Assembly: GCF_031585635.1 (NCBI RefSeq)
Contig: NZ_CP134195.1
Coordinates: forward strand, 1,922,001 to 1,986,000
DNA length: 64,000 nt
Direction of reading: 5' to 3'
Source of the DNA: Paraburkholderia sp. FT54
Lineage (GTDB): Bacteria > Pseudomonadota > Gammaproteobacteria > Burkholderiales > Burkholderiaceae
The notes under the pieces were generated by a model. It had not been told where the DNA came from. It worked only from the letters and a program-made list of their open reading frames with translations, and did not search any database. Of this stretch, positions 55,010 through 63,028 are shown one piece after another; within the stretch, counting starts at the first letter, position 1; each line of letters opens with the position of its first letter. A program made the translations under genes and the position numbers.

Positions 55010-55300
55010 ATGCTGTTTCACGTTGAGATGACCGTCAACCTGCCGGCCGATATGGATGCCGAACGCGCCGCGCGCCTGAAGGCCGATGAAAAGGCGATGT
55101 CGCAAAGGCTGCAACAGGAGGGCGTGTGGCGGCATTTGTGGCGCATTGCCGGCCGCTACGCGAATATCAGCGTGTTCGACGTGGACAGCCCCGCGCATCT
55201 GCACGACGTGCTGAGCCAGTTGCCGCTGTTTCCGTATATGGATGTCGAAGTGCGCGCGCTGTGCCGGCATGCGTCGTCGATTCGCGACGACGACCGGTAA
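55010..55300 (+). CDS. catC: CatC muconolactone delta-isomerase
   Basis: 96-residue small isomerase making 3-oxoadipate enol-lactone. Start MLFHVEMTVNLPADMD and later RIAGRYANISVFDVDS, SQLPLFPYMDVEV are characteristic. GAGGAGAG precedes the start. 139 nt separate it from catA; that gap has GC-rich inverted repeats but no gene. A strong terminator follows. Confidence 0.93.
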   Translation: MLFHVEMTVNLPADMDAERAARLKADEKAMSQRLQQEGVWRHLWRIAGRYANISVFDVDSPAHLHDVLSQLPLFPYMDVEVRALCRHASSIRDDDR

Positions 55301-55315
55301 GAAGAGGCGCGTGTG

Positions 55316-55343
55316 AAAGGTGCTGCGAATGCAGCACCTTTTT
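55316..55343 (+). terminator. Rho-independent terminator after catC
   Basis: AAAGGTGCTGC and GCAGCACCTTT form a perfect 11-bp stem with a GAAT loop, followed by TT. The A-run before the stem makes it able to work on both strands, suiting the convergent iacF gene. Confidence 0.9.
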
Positions 55344-55383
55344 GTTTCGCGGTTGAAAAGGCTCGGCGTGCCGGTGATCAGCC

Positions 55384-56361
55384 TTAGAGGTCCAGTACCA
55401 GAACCGGCGAAGCGGCGCGCGAGATGCAGCAGCAGATCACCTTGCCGCTCGCCCGTTCCGCCTTGCTCAGACAATGGTCGCGATGTTCGGGCGTGCCGCT
55501 CACCACGTCGACCATGCAGGTGCCGCACACACCTTCGCCGCACGACGTATCCACTTCAATGCCGATCGACGCCAGCGCCGCGACGATGGTCGTGTCCTTG
55601 TCCACGCGCACGGTCGCGCCGCTGCTCGCGATCCGCACGTCGAATGTGTCGAGCGTGGCGGATTCGGCACTTGTGGCCGAAGCCGGTTGCGCGGCGAATC
55701 GTTCGAGATGGATCGCTTCGGACGCGACAAGCGTTTCGCCGATCGCCACCACACGCTCCATGAAAGGCGCGGGCCCGCAGGTATAGAGGTGCGCGCCGTC
55801 ACGCGCCTTGGCGAGGCAATCGCCGAGCACCGCGTCGAGCCCCTCGCGCGCAACGCCGAAGTGAAGCTTGACGTAATCGCTGAACGGCGCGCGCGAGAGC
55901 AGCGGCAAAAACGCCGCGTGCTCCGCGCTGCGCGCGAAATAGTGCAACACGAAACGCTGTTGTTGCCTGAGCAGACGGTACGCCATGCTCAGGAGCGGTG
56001 TCACGCCGATACCGGCTGCGATCAGAATATGTTCTGTGGCGTCCGGCGCGAGTTGGAACAGATTGCGCGGCGCACCGATGGTCAATTCGCTGCCGACCGT
56101 GACCTCGTCATGCAGCGAACGCGAGCCGCCGCGCGACGTCGCTTCGCGCTTCACGGCGAACAGATGCGCGTCGCGCTGATCCGGGTCGCCGCACAACGAA
56201 TATTGCCGCGTGACGCCGGATGGGCCGGTGACATCGATGTGTGCGCCGGGTTCGTAGTGGTCGAACGGTTGCCCGTCCAGACGCGACACGCTGAACGAGC
56301 GCACGCCATGCGCTTCGTCGCGGACGCGGTCGACGCGCACGTTGAAGGTGGTTCTTTCCAT
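55384..56361 (-). CDS. iacF: Dioxygenase reductase, FNR-type with C-terminal [2Fe-2S] (IacF-like)
   Basis: 325-residue phthalate-dioxygenase-reductase-type protein: flavin domain (RQYSLCGDP), NAD domain (LIAAGIGVTPLLSMA and LYTCGPAPFM) and a plant-type ferredoxin end with CGEGVCGTC and a distal Cys (DHCL). It supplies electrons to IacC/IacD. Start at MERTTF; the frame is open 21 codons further. The shared 34-bp element lies about 90 bp upstream in the same orientation as at iacC, linking it to that regulon although 5 kb of cat genes intervene. Confidence 0.85.
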   Translation of the reverse strand: MERTTFNVRVDRVRDEAHGVRSFSVSRLDGQPFDHYEPGAHIDVTGPSGVTRQYSLCGDPDQRDAHLFAVKREATSRGGSRSLHDEVTVGSELTIGAPRNLFQLAPDATEHILIAAGIGVTPLLSMAYRLLRQQQRFVLHYFARSAEHAAFLPLLSRAPFSDYVKLHFGVAREGLDAVLGDCLAKARDGAHLYTCGPAPFMERVVAIGETLVASEAIHLERFAAQPASATSAESATLDTFDVRIASSGATVRVDKDTTIVAALASIGIEVDTSCGEGVCGTCMVDVVSGTPEHRDHCLSKAERASGKVICCCISRAASPVLVLDL

Positions 56362-56449
56362 GATCTTGCCGGCAAAAAAGGAGCGGACGGCGCATGCAGC
56401 GAGCCGCATGCGGTTGTGCGTCAAGGATAAGAAACCGCAATAAATCAGG

Positions 56450-56490
56450 CAAATCGATTAAAAATGGTTTGTTAGATCAACCGGGTTGAT
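56450..56490. promoter_or_regulatory. 34-bp conserved operator-like element, copy 2 (iacF), with palindrome
   Basis: 56450-56483 matches 50786-50819 with no insertion or deletion. Its right end runs into the perfect 7-1-7 palindrome ATCAACCGGGTTGAT (56476-56490), not present in copy 1. The only gene it can serve is iacF, 89 bp away on the minus strand, since the neighbouring LysR gene is transcribed towards it. Confidence 0.68.
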
Positions 56491-56522
56491 AATAGGTGGT
56501 GCAGGCGTGCCGGACCGTAGCT

Positions 56523-57407
56523 TCAAATCCCGGCCAGATGCCGCACCAGCGCCTTTTCGGGGCGCGGCATCGCGTTCAGGTCGCGCGTGCAGATCAGCAA
56601 TTGGCGCGCGGCCCAGCTATCGGTCAGCTCGATCGTGCGGATGCCGGGCGTGCCGCGATAGCGCTTCGCCGCCGTCGCCGGCACGATGCCCAAGCCGGCG
56701 CCTTGTTCGACCATGCAGCAGATGGCGTCGAATGTCCGCACGTGGGTGCGCAAGCGAAGCGGCTGGCCGGCCAGCAGCGCACGCTCGCCAAGGTAGGCTT
56801 GCAACGCGCTGTCCGCGCTCAGTCCGATGAATTCCCTGTCCGCCACTTCCGCCAGCGTCGTGCGGCGGCGGGCGGCGAGCGTGTCGTCGCGGCTCGTGAT
56901 CAACACCAGTTTGTCGATGGCGAAGGGGAAAGTCTGCAACGCGCCGTGATCAACCGCATCGGAAATGATGCCGATTTCAGCCGCGCCGGTCAGCACCGCC
57001 TTGACCGTTTCGCTGCTTTGACGCTCCTTCAGGTCGATCTGCACGTTGGTGTGGTCGCGCAGAAAGAGGCCGATCGCAGAAGGCAGGAACTCGGTGATGG
57101 CCGCCGTGTTGGTCCACAGCCGTATGCAGGCTTTGCGGCCTTCCTGATGCTCGCCCAGTTCGCCCTGCATTCTTTCGATTTGCCCGAGTACGAGTCGCGC
57201 GTCATGCGCGAGCGTGTCGCCGGTCGGGGTGGATTCGACGCCGCGTCGGCCGCGTTCGAGCAGCGGCATGCCGAGGGCGTCTTCCATGCCGCGTAGCCGC
57301 GCGCTCGCCGACGGCAACGACATGTTGGCGCGCGTAGCTCCGTGGGTGATGCTGCCGGTTTCGAGGACGTACAGAAAAAGGCGGAGGTCGATGAGGTCGA
57401 AGCGCAT
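56523..57407 (-). CDS. LysR-family regulator of unknown target
   Basis: 294 residues. HTH MRFDLIDLRLFLYVLETGSITHGATRANMS followed by the usual linker helix and an effector domain with KERQSSETVKAVLTGAAEIG. It is transcribed divergently from the TauE/SafE gene across 159 nt that hold a 12-bp repeat, so control of the exporter is a reasonable inference. It also lies upstream of iacF on the same strand, but with 160 nt and a separate promoter element between. Confidence 0.85.
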   Translation of the reverse strand: MRFDLIDLRLFLYVLETGSITHGATRANMSLPSASARLRGMEDALGMPLLERGRRGVESTPTGDTLAHDARLVLGQIERMQGELGEHQEGRKACIRLWTNTAAITEFLPSAIGLFLRDHTNVQIDLKERQSSETVKAVLTGAAEIGIISDAVDHGALQTFPFAIDKLVLITSRDDTLAARRRTTLAEVADREFIGLSADSALQAYLGERALLAGQPLRLRTHVRTFDAICCMVEQGAGLGIVPATAAKRYRGTPGIRTIELTDSWAARQLLICTRDLNAMPRPEKALVRHLAGI

Positions 57408-57445
57408 GGGGAACGGATTGTCGTGTGGTTGCCGGTGAGGTTCAG

Positions 57446-57493
57446 CTGAGTTGCAGCCTGAGTTGCTGCCTTAGCCCCAGCCTAAGTCACAGT
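57446..57493. repeat. Four imperfect 12-bp repeats between LysR and exporter genes
   Basis: CTGAGTTGCAGC, CTGAGTTGCTGC, CTTAGCCCCAGC and CTAAGTCACAGT follow one another at 57446, 57458, 57470 and 57482. The first overlaps a TCAGCTGA palindrome. Regulatory role suggested by position only. Confidence 0.6.
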
Positions 57494-57566
57494 AAGTATC
57501 TTACGCATTGTGGCCGGCCTTGCGGCGATTGAAAATTGCCGACATCACTTCAATCACAACATTCCG

Positions 57567-58343
57567 ATGATCTCTTCGTTTGCGATGCGTGCGGGCGTGG
57601 TCGCCGCGACCTTTGTGGTCGCCGGCTTCGTCAAGGGAGTGACCGGCATGGGACTGCCGACTGTCGCCATGGGCGTGCTCGGCACGCTGATGCTGCCGGC
57701 GCAGGCCGCCGCGATGCTGCTGCCGGCGCAGGCCGCCGCGATGCTGCTGTTGCCGTCGTTCGTGACGAACGTCTGGCAACTGTTCGCGGGGCCGAGCGTG
57801 CGGGCGCTCCTCAGACGCTTGTGGCCGATGATGCTGGGCATCGTCGCCGGCACGGTCGCGGCCGCGTCGTTCATTGCGGGCGGGGGCGGCGAATGGGCCG
57901 TGGTCGGACTCGGCGCCGCGTTGACGCTTTACGCCGTAGCCGGTTTGCTGGCGTGGCGCTTCTCGGTGCCGCCGCGGCACGAGCGCTGGCTGTCGCCGTC
58001 GATCGGCGCGGTGACGGGCGTCGTCACCGGCGGCACTGGCGTGTTTGTGGTGCCGGCAGTACCGTATCTGCAAGGGCTGGCGTTGAAGAAAGAGGATCTG
58101 GTGCAGGCGCTCGGCTTGTCGTTCACGGTCTCGACCATCGCGCTCGCGATCGGACTCACACGAGAGCACGCGTTTGCCGCCGGCGATCTGGGCGAGTCGC
58201 TTTTCGCCGTGGTCCCGGCGCTGCTCGGCATGTGGATCGGACAGCGCGTGCGCGGACGCATCGGCGCGCAAACCTTCAGGCGCTGGTTCTTTATCTGTCT
58301 GCTTGGACTGGGCATTCAATTGATGGCGCGCGCATTCGTTTAA
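57567..58343 (+). CDS. TauE/SafE (TSUP)-family exporter with internal 9-residue duplication
   Basis: 258 residues with 7-8 membrane segments of the sulfite/organosulfonate exporter family: GFVKGVTGMGLP near the N-terminus and GAVTGVVTGGTGVFVVP in the second half are the duplicated TSUP motif. The first half carries LPAQAAAML twice in a row, from a 27-bp duplication, lengthening TM2. Start ATG at 57567, though the frame is open 19 codons upstream. Substrate unknown. The small ORF at 58383 follows after 39 nt. Confidence 0.82.
   Translation: MISSFAMRAGVVAATFVVAGFVKGVTGMGLPTVAMGVLGTLMLPAQAAAMLLPAQAAAMLLLPSFVTNVWQLFAGPSVRALLRRLWPMMLGIVAGTVAAASFIAGGGGEWAVVGLGAALTLYAVAGLLAWRFSVPPRHERWLSPSIGAVTGVVTGGTGVFVVPAVPYLQGLALKKEDLVQALGLSFTVSTIALAIGLTREHAFAAGDLGESLFAVVPALLGMWIGQRVRGRIGAQTFRRWFFICLLGLGIQLMARAFV
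57692..57745 (+). repeat. Perfect 27-bp in-frame tandem duplication
   Basis: 57692-57718 and 57719-57745 are identical. The duplication keeps frame and adds nine residues in a predicted membrane helix. Confidence 0.9.
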
Positions 58344-58382
58344 TCAGGCAGCGGTGAAAGCGAACGTGGAAGGAGCAATATC

Positions 58383-58469
58383 GTGTGGCCCATTATTCTG
58401 GATACGCTCGGCGCGCTGGCGGTGCTGGCCAGCGTGGCCGCGCAGATCATGTTGCTGCGTAAGTGCTGA
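58383..58469 (+). CDS. 28-residue hydrophobic small ORF
   Basis: GTG start with AAGGAG 7 nt upstream, nearly ideal spacing. The product WPIILDTLGALAVLASVA.. is one hydrophobic helix ending in LLRKC. It begins 39 nt after the exporter stop on the same strand, so it may be co-transcribed and act as a small membrane partner. No homologue known to me; high GC makes chance ORFs common, but the ribosome site and composition favour translation. Confidence 0.45.
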   Translation: MWPIILDTLGALAVLASVAAQIMLLRKC

Positions 58470-58875
58470 ATTCATTGCGCCGTAAGCCGTGTCATTGGCA
58501 TTGCCGGCATCGAGCCGTTCTCGCAGGAGCGCGTCCATGCACGCCCCGGAACGGTTTGGTCGGCAGATACTTGCACTTGCCGTCCAGCGTGATCCGAGAG
58601 TGGAGATCGCCGATCGGTGTTATGTGCGCGCTTACTCGTGATCCACCCATGCGCGTCAGTAGACGGCGCCGCCTTTCGTATCAAGCCTTCCAGCCATCCG
58701 CGTTGCCTGTCGTCCGATTGTTCGGCTCAACCGACGTATCTATTCGCCTTCAGCCGCTTTATCCACACGGCCGACGTCCCTACATTGTCACCAGTGTCAG
58801 CGCCAGTGCATTTCCACCGCAACCCGCGAATCTTCGCGACAGCGTCGGCGCGAATCCCATTTAAAGGAATCGATC
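58470..58875. other. 406-nt intergenic region before the SDR gene
   Basis: No convincing gene. A 34-codon frame at 58537-58641 has AGGAG 7 nt before its ATG but an unremarkable sequence. AAGGAA 6 nt before the ATG at 58876 is the ribosome site of the next gene. No clear promoter hexamers found. Confidence 0.5.
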
Positions 58876-59622
58876 ATGAGCAAGCTCACAGGTAAAGTTG
58901 CAGTCGTAACCGGTGCATCGAAAGGTATTGGCGCGGCGATCGCCAAGGCATTGGCGGCGCAAGGCGCTTCAGTGGTGGTGAACTATTCGTCGAGCAAGGC
59001 GGGCGCCGACAGCGTCGTCGATGCGATCACCGCTGCGGGCGGCAAGGCGGTGGCCGTTGCGGGTGACGTGTCGAAAGCGGCGGACGCGCAAGGCATCATC
59101 GATTCGGCGGTGGAAACGTATGGCCGTCTCGACATTCTCGTCAACAACTCGGGTGTGTATGAGTTCGCGCCGATCGAAGAGATCACCGAAGAGCATTTCC
59201 ATAAGCACTTCAACGTGAACGTGCTCGGTCTGCTGTTGACTACGCAGGCGGCGGTCAAGCATCTCGGCGAAGGCGCGAGCATCGTCAATATCAGTTCAGT
59301 GGTGAGCCGCATCACGCCGCCGGGCAGCGCGGTCTATACGGCCACCAAGGGCGCCGTCGATGGCATCACGGGCGTGCTTGCACGCGAGCTCGGCCCGCGC
59401 AAGATCCGCGTCAATTCCGTGAATCCTGGCATGGTTGCAACCGAAGGCACGCATACCGGGGGCATCCTCGGCTCCGACTTCGAAACCTGGGCCGTCAGCA
59501 CGACGCCGCTCGGCCGTATCGGCCAGCCTGACGATATCGCCGATGTCGTCACCTTCCTCGCTTCCGACGACGCACGCTGGCTGACGGGTGAAAGCCTGAT
59601 CGCGAGCGGTGGATCGCGGTAA
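58876..59622 (+). CDS. SDR-family oxidoreductase
   Basis: 248-residue classical SDR: TGASKGIGAAIAKAL cofactor loop, NNSG in place of NNAG, catalytic Ser in ISSVVS, and YTATKGA for the Tyr/Lys pair. It ends GESLIASGGSR, as glucose-1-dehydrogenase-like and FabG-like members do. It stands alone between an intergenic gap and a double hairpin. The substrate cannot be told. Confidence 0.87.
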   Translation: MSKLTGKVAVVTGASKGIGAAIAKALAAQGASVVVNYSSSKAGADSVVDAITAAGGKAVAVAGDVSKAADAQGIIDSAVETYGRLDILVNNSGVYEFAPIEEITEEHFHKHFNVNVLGLLLTTQAAVKHLGEGASIVNISSVVSRITPPGSAVYTATKGAVDGITGVLARELGPRKIRVNSVNPGMVATEGTHTGGILGSDFETWAVSTTPLGRIGQPDDIADVVTFLASDDARWLTGESLIASGGSR

Positions 59623-59641
59623 GCGGTTCGGCGCGAAAGTT

Positions 59642-59671
59642 TGTGGCGTGACGAGCTAGCGTCACGCCACA
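59642..59671. terminator. 12-bp hairpin after the SDR gene
   Basis: TGTGGCGTGACG and CGTCACGCCACA pair perfectly around AGCTAG. No U-tract follows; it may stabilise the mRNA end or act with the second hairpin 27 nt on. Confidence 0.55.
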
Positions 59672-59698
59672 TTGCGCCACATTGCGTGACAACGAAGA

Positions 59699-59730
59699 AA
59701 GCCGTCCGCAGGCATGCCTGCGGACGGCTT
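59699..59730. terminator. Bidirectional terminator between convergent SDR and LysR genes
   Basis: AAGCCGTCCGCAGG and CCTGCGGACGGCTT form a 14-bp perfect stem with a CATG loop. An A-run before and T-rich DNA after suit termination in both directions. Confidence 0.8.
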
Positions 59731-59736
59731 ACTGTT

Positions 59737-60621
59737 TCATCCCGCCGGCGTAACCGCACCCGGCTTCGTCAACTCCACAGCGAACAACGCATCCAGCAGA
59801 TTCGATCCCGGCCGCTCGGCGAGCCGCGTGAGCGATTCGATCATCCGCACCTGACAGTCCTGTAGCGGAATCATTCTGATCCGCCGCGATTCGTTGAATT
59901 CGGCGCGCGCGATCACCCCCACGCCCATGCCCTGCGCGACCGCTTCTTCGAGCGCCTCGCGGCCGTCCACGTACATCACCGGTTCCACCTGCAACGATTC
60001 GCGCACCAGTTCGATTTCGAGCAGCTGCTGCGTGACGGATTGCGACTCGCGGAAAATCATTGGCTGCCGCACCAGTTCGGTGTAGCTCAGTTTGCGTTTC
60101 TTCGCCACCGGATAGCTCATCGGCACCATCGCCACCAGCGGATCGCGCCGCAACACGCGCGCTTCGAGACGGCTGTGCACTTGCGGCGCGGCGGTAATGG
60201 CCGCGTCGACGGCGCTCGAAAGCACGCGTTGCATGCAGTCCGCAGCGTTGGCGATGGACAGCGTCACGACAATACCCGGATGCAGCTTGCGAAATGCGCT
60301 GATCAGCGCGACCGCCAGATCGGGCGCGTCCGCGGCCAGCGAGAGCGAGCCGGATTCGAGGCCGCCCGCCGATTCGAGCAGCTGCCGCGCGTCGCGTTCG
60401 CAACCGAGCATTTGCCGCGTCACGCTGAACAGGCGCAGACCGAGTTCCGTGGTCTCGACGCCACGCGGCCCGCGTTCGAACAGTTTGACGCCGTAATCCT
60501 GTTCCAGCCGCCGCACGTGATCTGACACGGCCGGCTGGGTGAGCGAGAGCGCCTGCGCCGCCTTGGAGAACCCGCCATGTTCCGCAACCGCATGAAACGC
60601 CCGCAATTGCGCGTATTGCAC
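59737..60621 (-). CDS. LysR regulator of the phosphonate genes
   Basis: 294 residues, HTH MQYAQLRAFHAVAEHGGFSKAA.. and an effector domain to the end. Divergent from phnW across 119 nt that hold three 9-bp-spaced ATCGAT-like repeats. The arrangement indicates it activates phnW/phnX in response to 2-aminoethylphosphonate or a product. Confidence 0.85.
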   Translation of the reverse strand: MQYAQLRAFHAVAEHGGFSKAAQALSLTQPAVSDHVRRLEQDYGVKLFERGPRGVETTELGLRLFSVTRQMLGCERDARQLLESAGGLESGSLSLAADAPDLAVALISAFRKLHPGIVVTLSIANAADCMQRVLSSAVDAAITAAPQVHSRLEARVLRRDPLVAMVPMSYPVAKKRKLSYTELVRQPMIFRESQSVTQQLLEIELVRESLQVEPVMYVDGREALEEAVAQGMGVGVIARAEFNESRRIRMIPLQDCQVRMIESLTRLAERPGSNLLDALFAVELTKPGAVTPAG

Positions 60622-60659
60622 GTATGCCTCGCTAGCCTATAAGTTATTGCGATACCCAC

Positions 60660-60686
60660 ATCGATTATATCGATTTTACCGATGCC
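60660..60686. promoter_or_regulatory. Three 9-bp repeats upstream of phnW
   Basis: ATCGAT at 60660 and 60669 and ACCGAT at 60678. The first two with TAT between form a dyad (ATCGATTATATCGAT). Candidate site for the divergent LysR. Confidence 0.45.
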
Positions 60687-60740
60687 ACGTATTTCTGTAC
60701 TGTGTGAGGCACCGAAACAGCGATACCGGAGATTCCGAAC

Positions 60741-61973
60741 ATGGACAGCGTGATCGACCGTTCCTCAGCCGTGAACGCCGCAGCTGCCGCCGCCGTCACG
60801 TGCGCGCCGCCGGCGAAGGGCGAGCCGTATCTGTTGACGCCCGGGCCGCTCACCACGGCGTTCTCGACCAAGGAAGCGATGCTGCGCGACTGGGGCTCCT
60901 GGGACGGCGATTTCCGCGCGATGACCGCGCTGCTGCGTGGCAGCCTGCTGGAGATCGCAGGCGACACAACCGGCGAATACGACTGCGTGCCGCTGCAAGG
61001 CAGCGGCAGCTATTGCGTCGAGGCGATGCTCGGCAGCCTGATTCCACGCGACGGCCACGCGCTCGTGCTGGCCAACGGCGCGTACGGCAAACGCACCGCG
61101 ACCACGCTCGGCTATCTCGGCCGCGCCTGCACGGTGCTCGACAAGGGTGACTACCTGCCGCCGCGCGGCGCCGAGGTGGAACGCATGCTGGACGCCGATC
61201 CGCGCATTACGCACGTGGTCGCCGTGCATTGCGAAACCAGCTCGGGGATTCTCAACCCGATCGAGGAGATCGCCGCCGCCACCGCGAAGAAGGGCCGCAA
61301 GCTGCTGATCGATTCGATGAGCGCCTTCGGCGCGGTGCCGCTCGACGTGCGCGAGATTGCCTGCGAGGCGTTCGTGTCGTCGGCGAACAAGTGCATCGAG
61401 GGCGTGCCAGGTTTCGGTTTCGTGATTGCACGTAAGCGTGCGTTGCAGGAGGCGAAGGGCCGCAGTCACTCGCTCGCGCTCGACGTCTACGATCAATGGG
61501 ACGTGATGAACCGCACCGGGCAGTGGCGTTTCACGCCGCCCACCCACACGGTGGCCGCGTTTATCGAGGCACTGCGTCTGCACAAACTAGAAGGCGGGCA
61601 GGCCGGACGTCTTGCGCGTTACGCGAGCAATCGCGACGTGCTGGTGGCCGGCATGCACGAACTCGGCTTCGAGCCGTTGCTGAACGCACGCTGGCGCTCG
61701 CCGATCATCGTGACGTTTTTCGCGCCGGCGCATCCGTCGTTCAAGTTCGAGCGCTTCTATGAATTGATGAAGCAGCAGGGCTTCATCATCTATCCGGGCA
61801 AATTGACGGTGGTGGACAGCTTCCGTATCGGCTGCATCGGCCAGGTGGATGAGCACGTGATGCGCCGCGTCGTGGCGGCGTGCGGCAGTTCGCTGCGGAC
61901 CATGGGCGTCGGGCATGCCGCGCCGCCGGCGGCCGCGATCGAAGAACGCAAGAGATTGGCCGCAGCGGCCTGA
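60741..61973 (+). CDS. phnW: 2-aminoethylphosphonate:pyruvate aminotransferase PhnW
   Basis: 410-residue PLP enzyme (class V fold) converting 2-aminoethylphosphonate and pyruvate to phosphonoacetaldehyde and alanine. YLLTPGPLTTAFSTKEAMLRDWGSWD at the start is a PhnW signature; the PLP lysine is in SSANKCIEGVPGFG; HCETSSGILNPIEEI is conserved too. The N-terminus has about 25 additional residues rich in Ala. phnX follows 12 nt later. Confidence 0.92.
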   Translation: MDSVIDRSSAVNAAAAAAVTCAPPAKGEPYLLTPGPLTTAFSTKEAMLRDWGSWDGDFRAMTALLRGSLLEIAGDTTGEYDCVPLQGSGSYCVEAMLGSLIPRDGHALVLANGAYGKRTATTLGYLGRACTVLDKGDYLPPRGAEVERMLDADPRITHVVAVHCETSSGILNPIEEIAAATAKKGRKLLIDSMSAFGAVPLDVREIACEAFVSSANKCIEGVPGFGFVIARKRALQEAKGRSHSLALDVYDQWDVMNRTGQWRFTPPTHTVAAFIEALRLHKLEGGQAGRLARYASNRDVLVAGMHELGFEPLLNARWRSPIIVTFFAPAHPSFKFERFYELMKQQGFIIYPGKLTVVDSFRIGCIGQVDEHVMRRVVAACGSSLRTMGVGHAAPPAAAIEERKRLAAAA

Positions 61974-61985
61974 GGAACGAAGTCA

Positions 61986-62789
61986 ATGAAACACGTCAAA
62001 GCAGTGATTTTCGATTGGGCCGGCACGGTGGTCGATTACGGTTCGCTGGCGCCGATGGGCGCTTTCGTCGAGACATTCGAACAGTTCGGCGTGTCGATCA
62101 CGATCGACGAAGCGCGCGGCCCGATGGGCATGGCCAAGCGTCCGCATATCGCGGCGCTGATGGCGTTGCCGCGCGTCGCGCAAGCCTGGGCCGACAAATA
62201 CGGGCACGCGCCGGGCGAAGCGGATATCGACGCCGTGTACGACGTATTCGTGCCGAAGAACATCGCGGTGGCCGCGAGCTACAGTTCGGTGATTCCCGGT
62301 GTGGCGGAAGTAGCGAGCGCATTGCGCGGCGACGACATCCGCATTGGCACGACCACCGGCTACACGCGCGAGATCATGGCCGAGATCGTGCCGGGCGCGG
62401 CGGCGCAGGGCTTTTCGCCGGACAGCATCGTGTGCACCGGCGATACGCCGGAAGGGCGGCCGTCACCGTACATGATCTATAAGACGTTGCCGGAACTGGG
62501 CGTCTGGCGCGCGAAGGATGCGATCAAGGTCGACGACACCGAGGTCGGCATCGAAGAGGGCATCAATGGCGGCACGTGGGCGGTCGGAGTCGCGGTGAGC
62601 GGCAACGCGTTCGGCATGGCCGAAGACGACGTCAAGGCGTTGGCGCCGGATGAATTCGCATGGCGTCGCAAGGCGGCGATCGAGAAGCTGCAGGCGGCGG
62701 GCGCGCATTATGTGATCGACAGCGTCGCTGATCTGATGCCGGTGGTCTACGACATCGAAGCACGCCTCGCGCGCGGCGAGCGGCCTTGA
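61986..62789 (+). CDS. phnX: Phosphonoacetaldehyde hydrolase PhnX (phosphonatase)
   Basis: 267-residue HAD enzyme that splits phosphonoacetaldehyde into acetaldehyde and phosphate. Nucleophile Asp10 in VIFDWAGTVVDYG; the Schiff-base Lys in MGMAKRPHI in the cap; later HAD motifs TTTGYTREI and KVDDTEVGIEEG. Normal length. Together with phnW this lets the cell use 2-aminoethylphosphonate as N, P or C source. Confidence 0.92.
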   Translation: MKHVKAVIFDWAGTVVDYGSLAPMGAFVETFEQFGVSITIDEARGPMGMAKRPHIAALMALPRVAQAWADKYGHAPGEADIDAVYDVFVPKNIAVAASYSSVIPGVAEVASALRGDDIRIGTTTGYTREIMAEIVPGAAAQGFSPDSIVCTGDTPEGRPSPYMIYKTLPELGVWRAKDAIKVDDTEVGIEEGINGGTWAVGVAVSGNAFGMAEDDVKALAPDEFAWRRKAAIEKLQAAGAHYVIDSVADLMPVVYDIEARLARGERP

Positions 62790-62826
62790 TGGGTTGAGGG
62801 GCGGGGGAGCTCGTTGTGGTTCGTGG

Positions 62827-62859
62827 AAGGCGCACCGGTTTTTGAGCGGTGCACCTTTT
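62827..62859 (+). terminator. Terminator after phnX
   Basis: AAGGCGCACCG and CGGTGCACCTT pair with one mismatch around a 9-nt loop and run into TTTT. Confidence 0.7.
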
Positions 62860-63028
62860 CCGTTGATGATATTCGACGGCAACTGGTTTTTATGGTGCGG
62901 TCCAGCTAAAGCCGTTGACGGTGAATCCATATTTCAGAAATTTCCAGCCGGTATGCCGCCGAATCCTACAGAAATGCTCCGCCGACATTGAGCAAGATTG
63001 ATGACGTCACACTTGGCGGAGTCAATCA

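Noticed and set aside
58537..58641. 34-codon ORF with AGGAG before its ATG
   Set aside because: Sequence has no pattern beyond chance and there is no gene context; mentioned only in the intergenic entry.
62794..62991. 65-codon ORF before the candidate toxin (with a 41-codon version from 62866)
   Set aside because: It runs across the phnX terminator hairpin, has no ribosome site and no recognised similarity.
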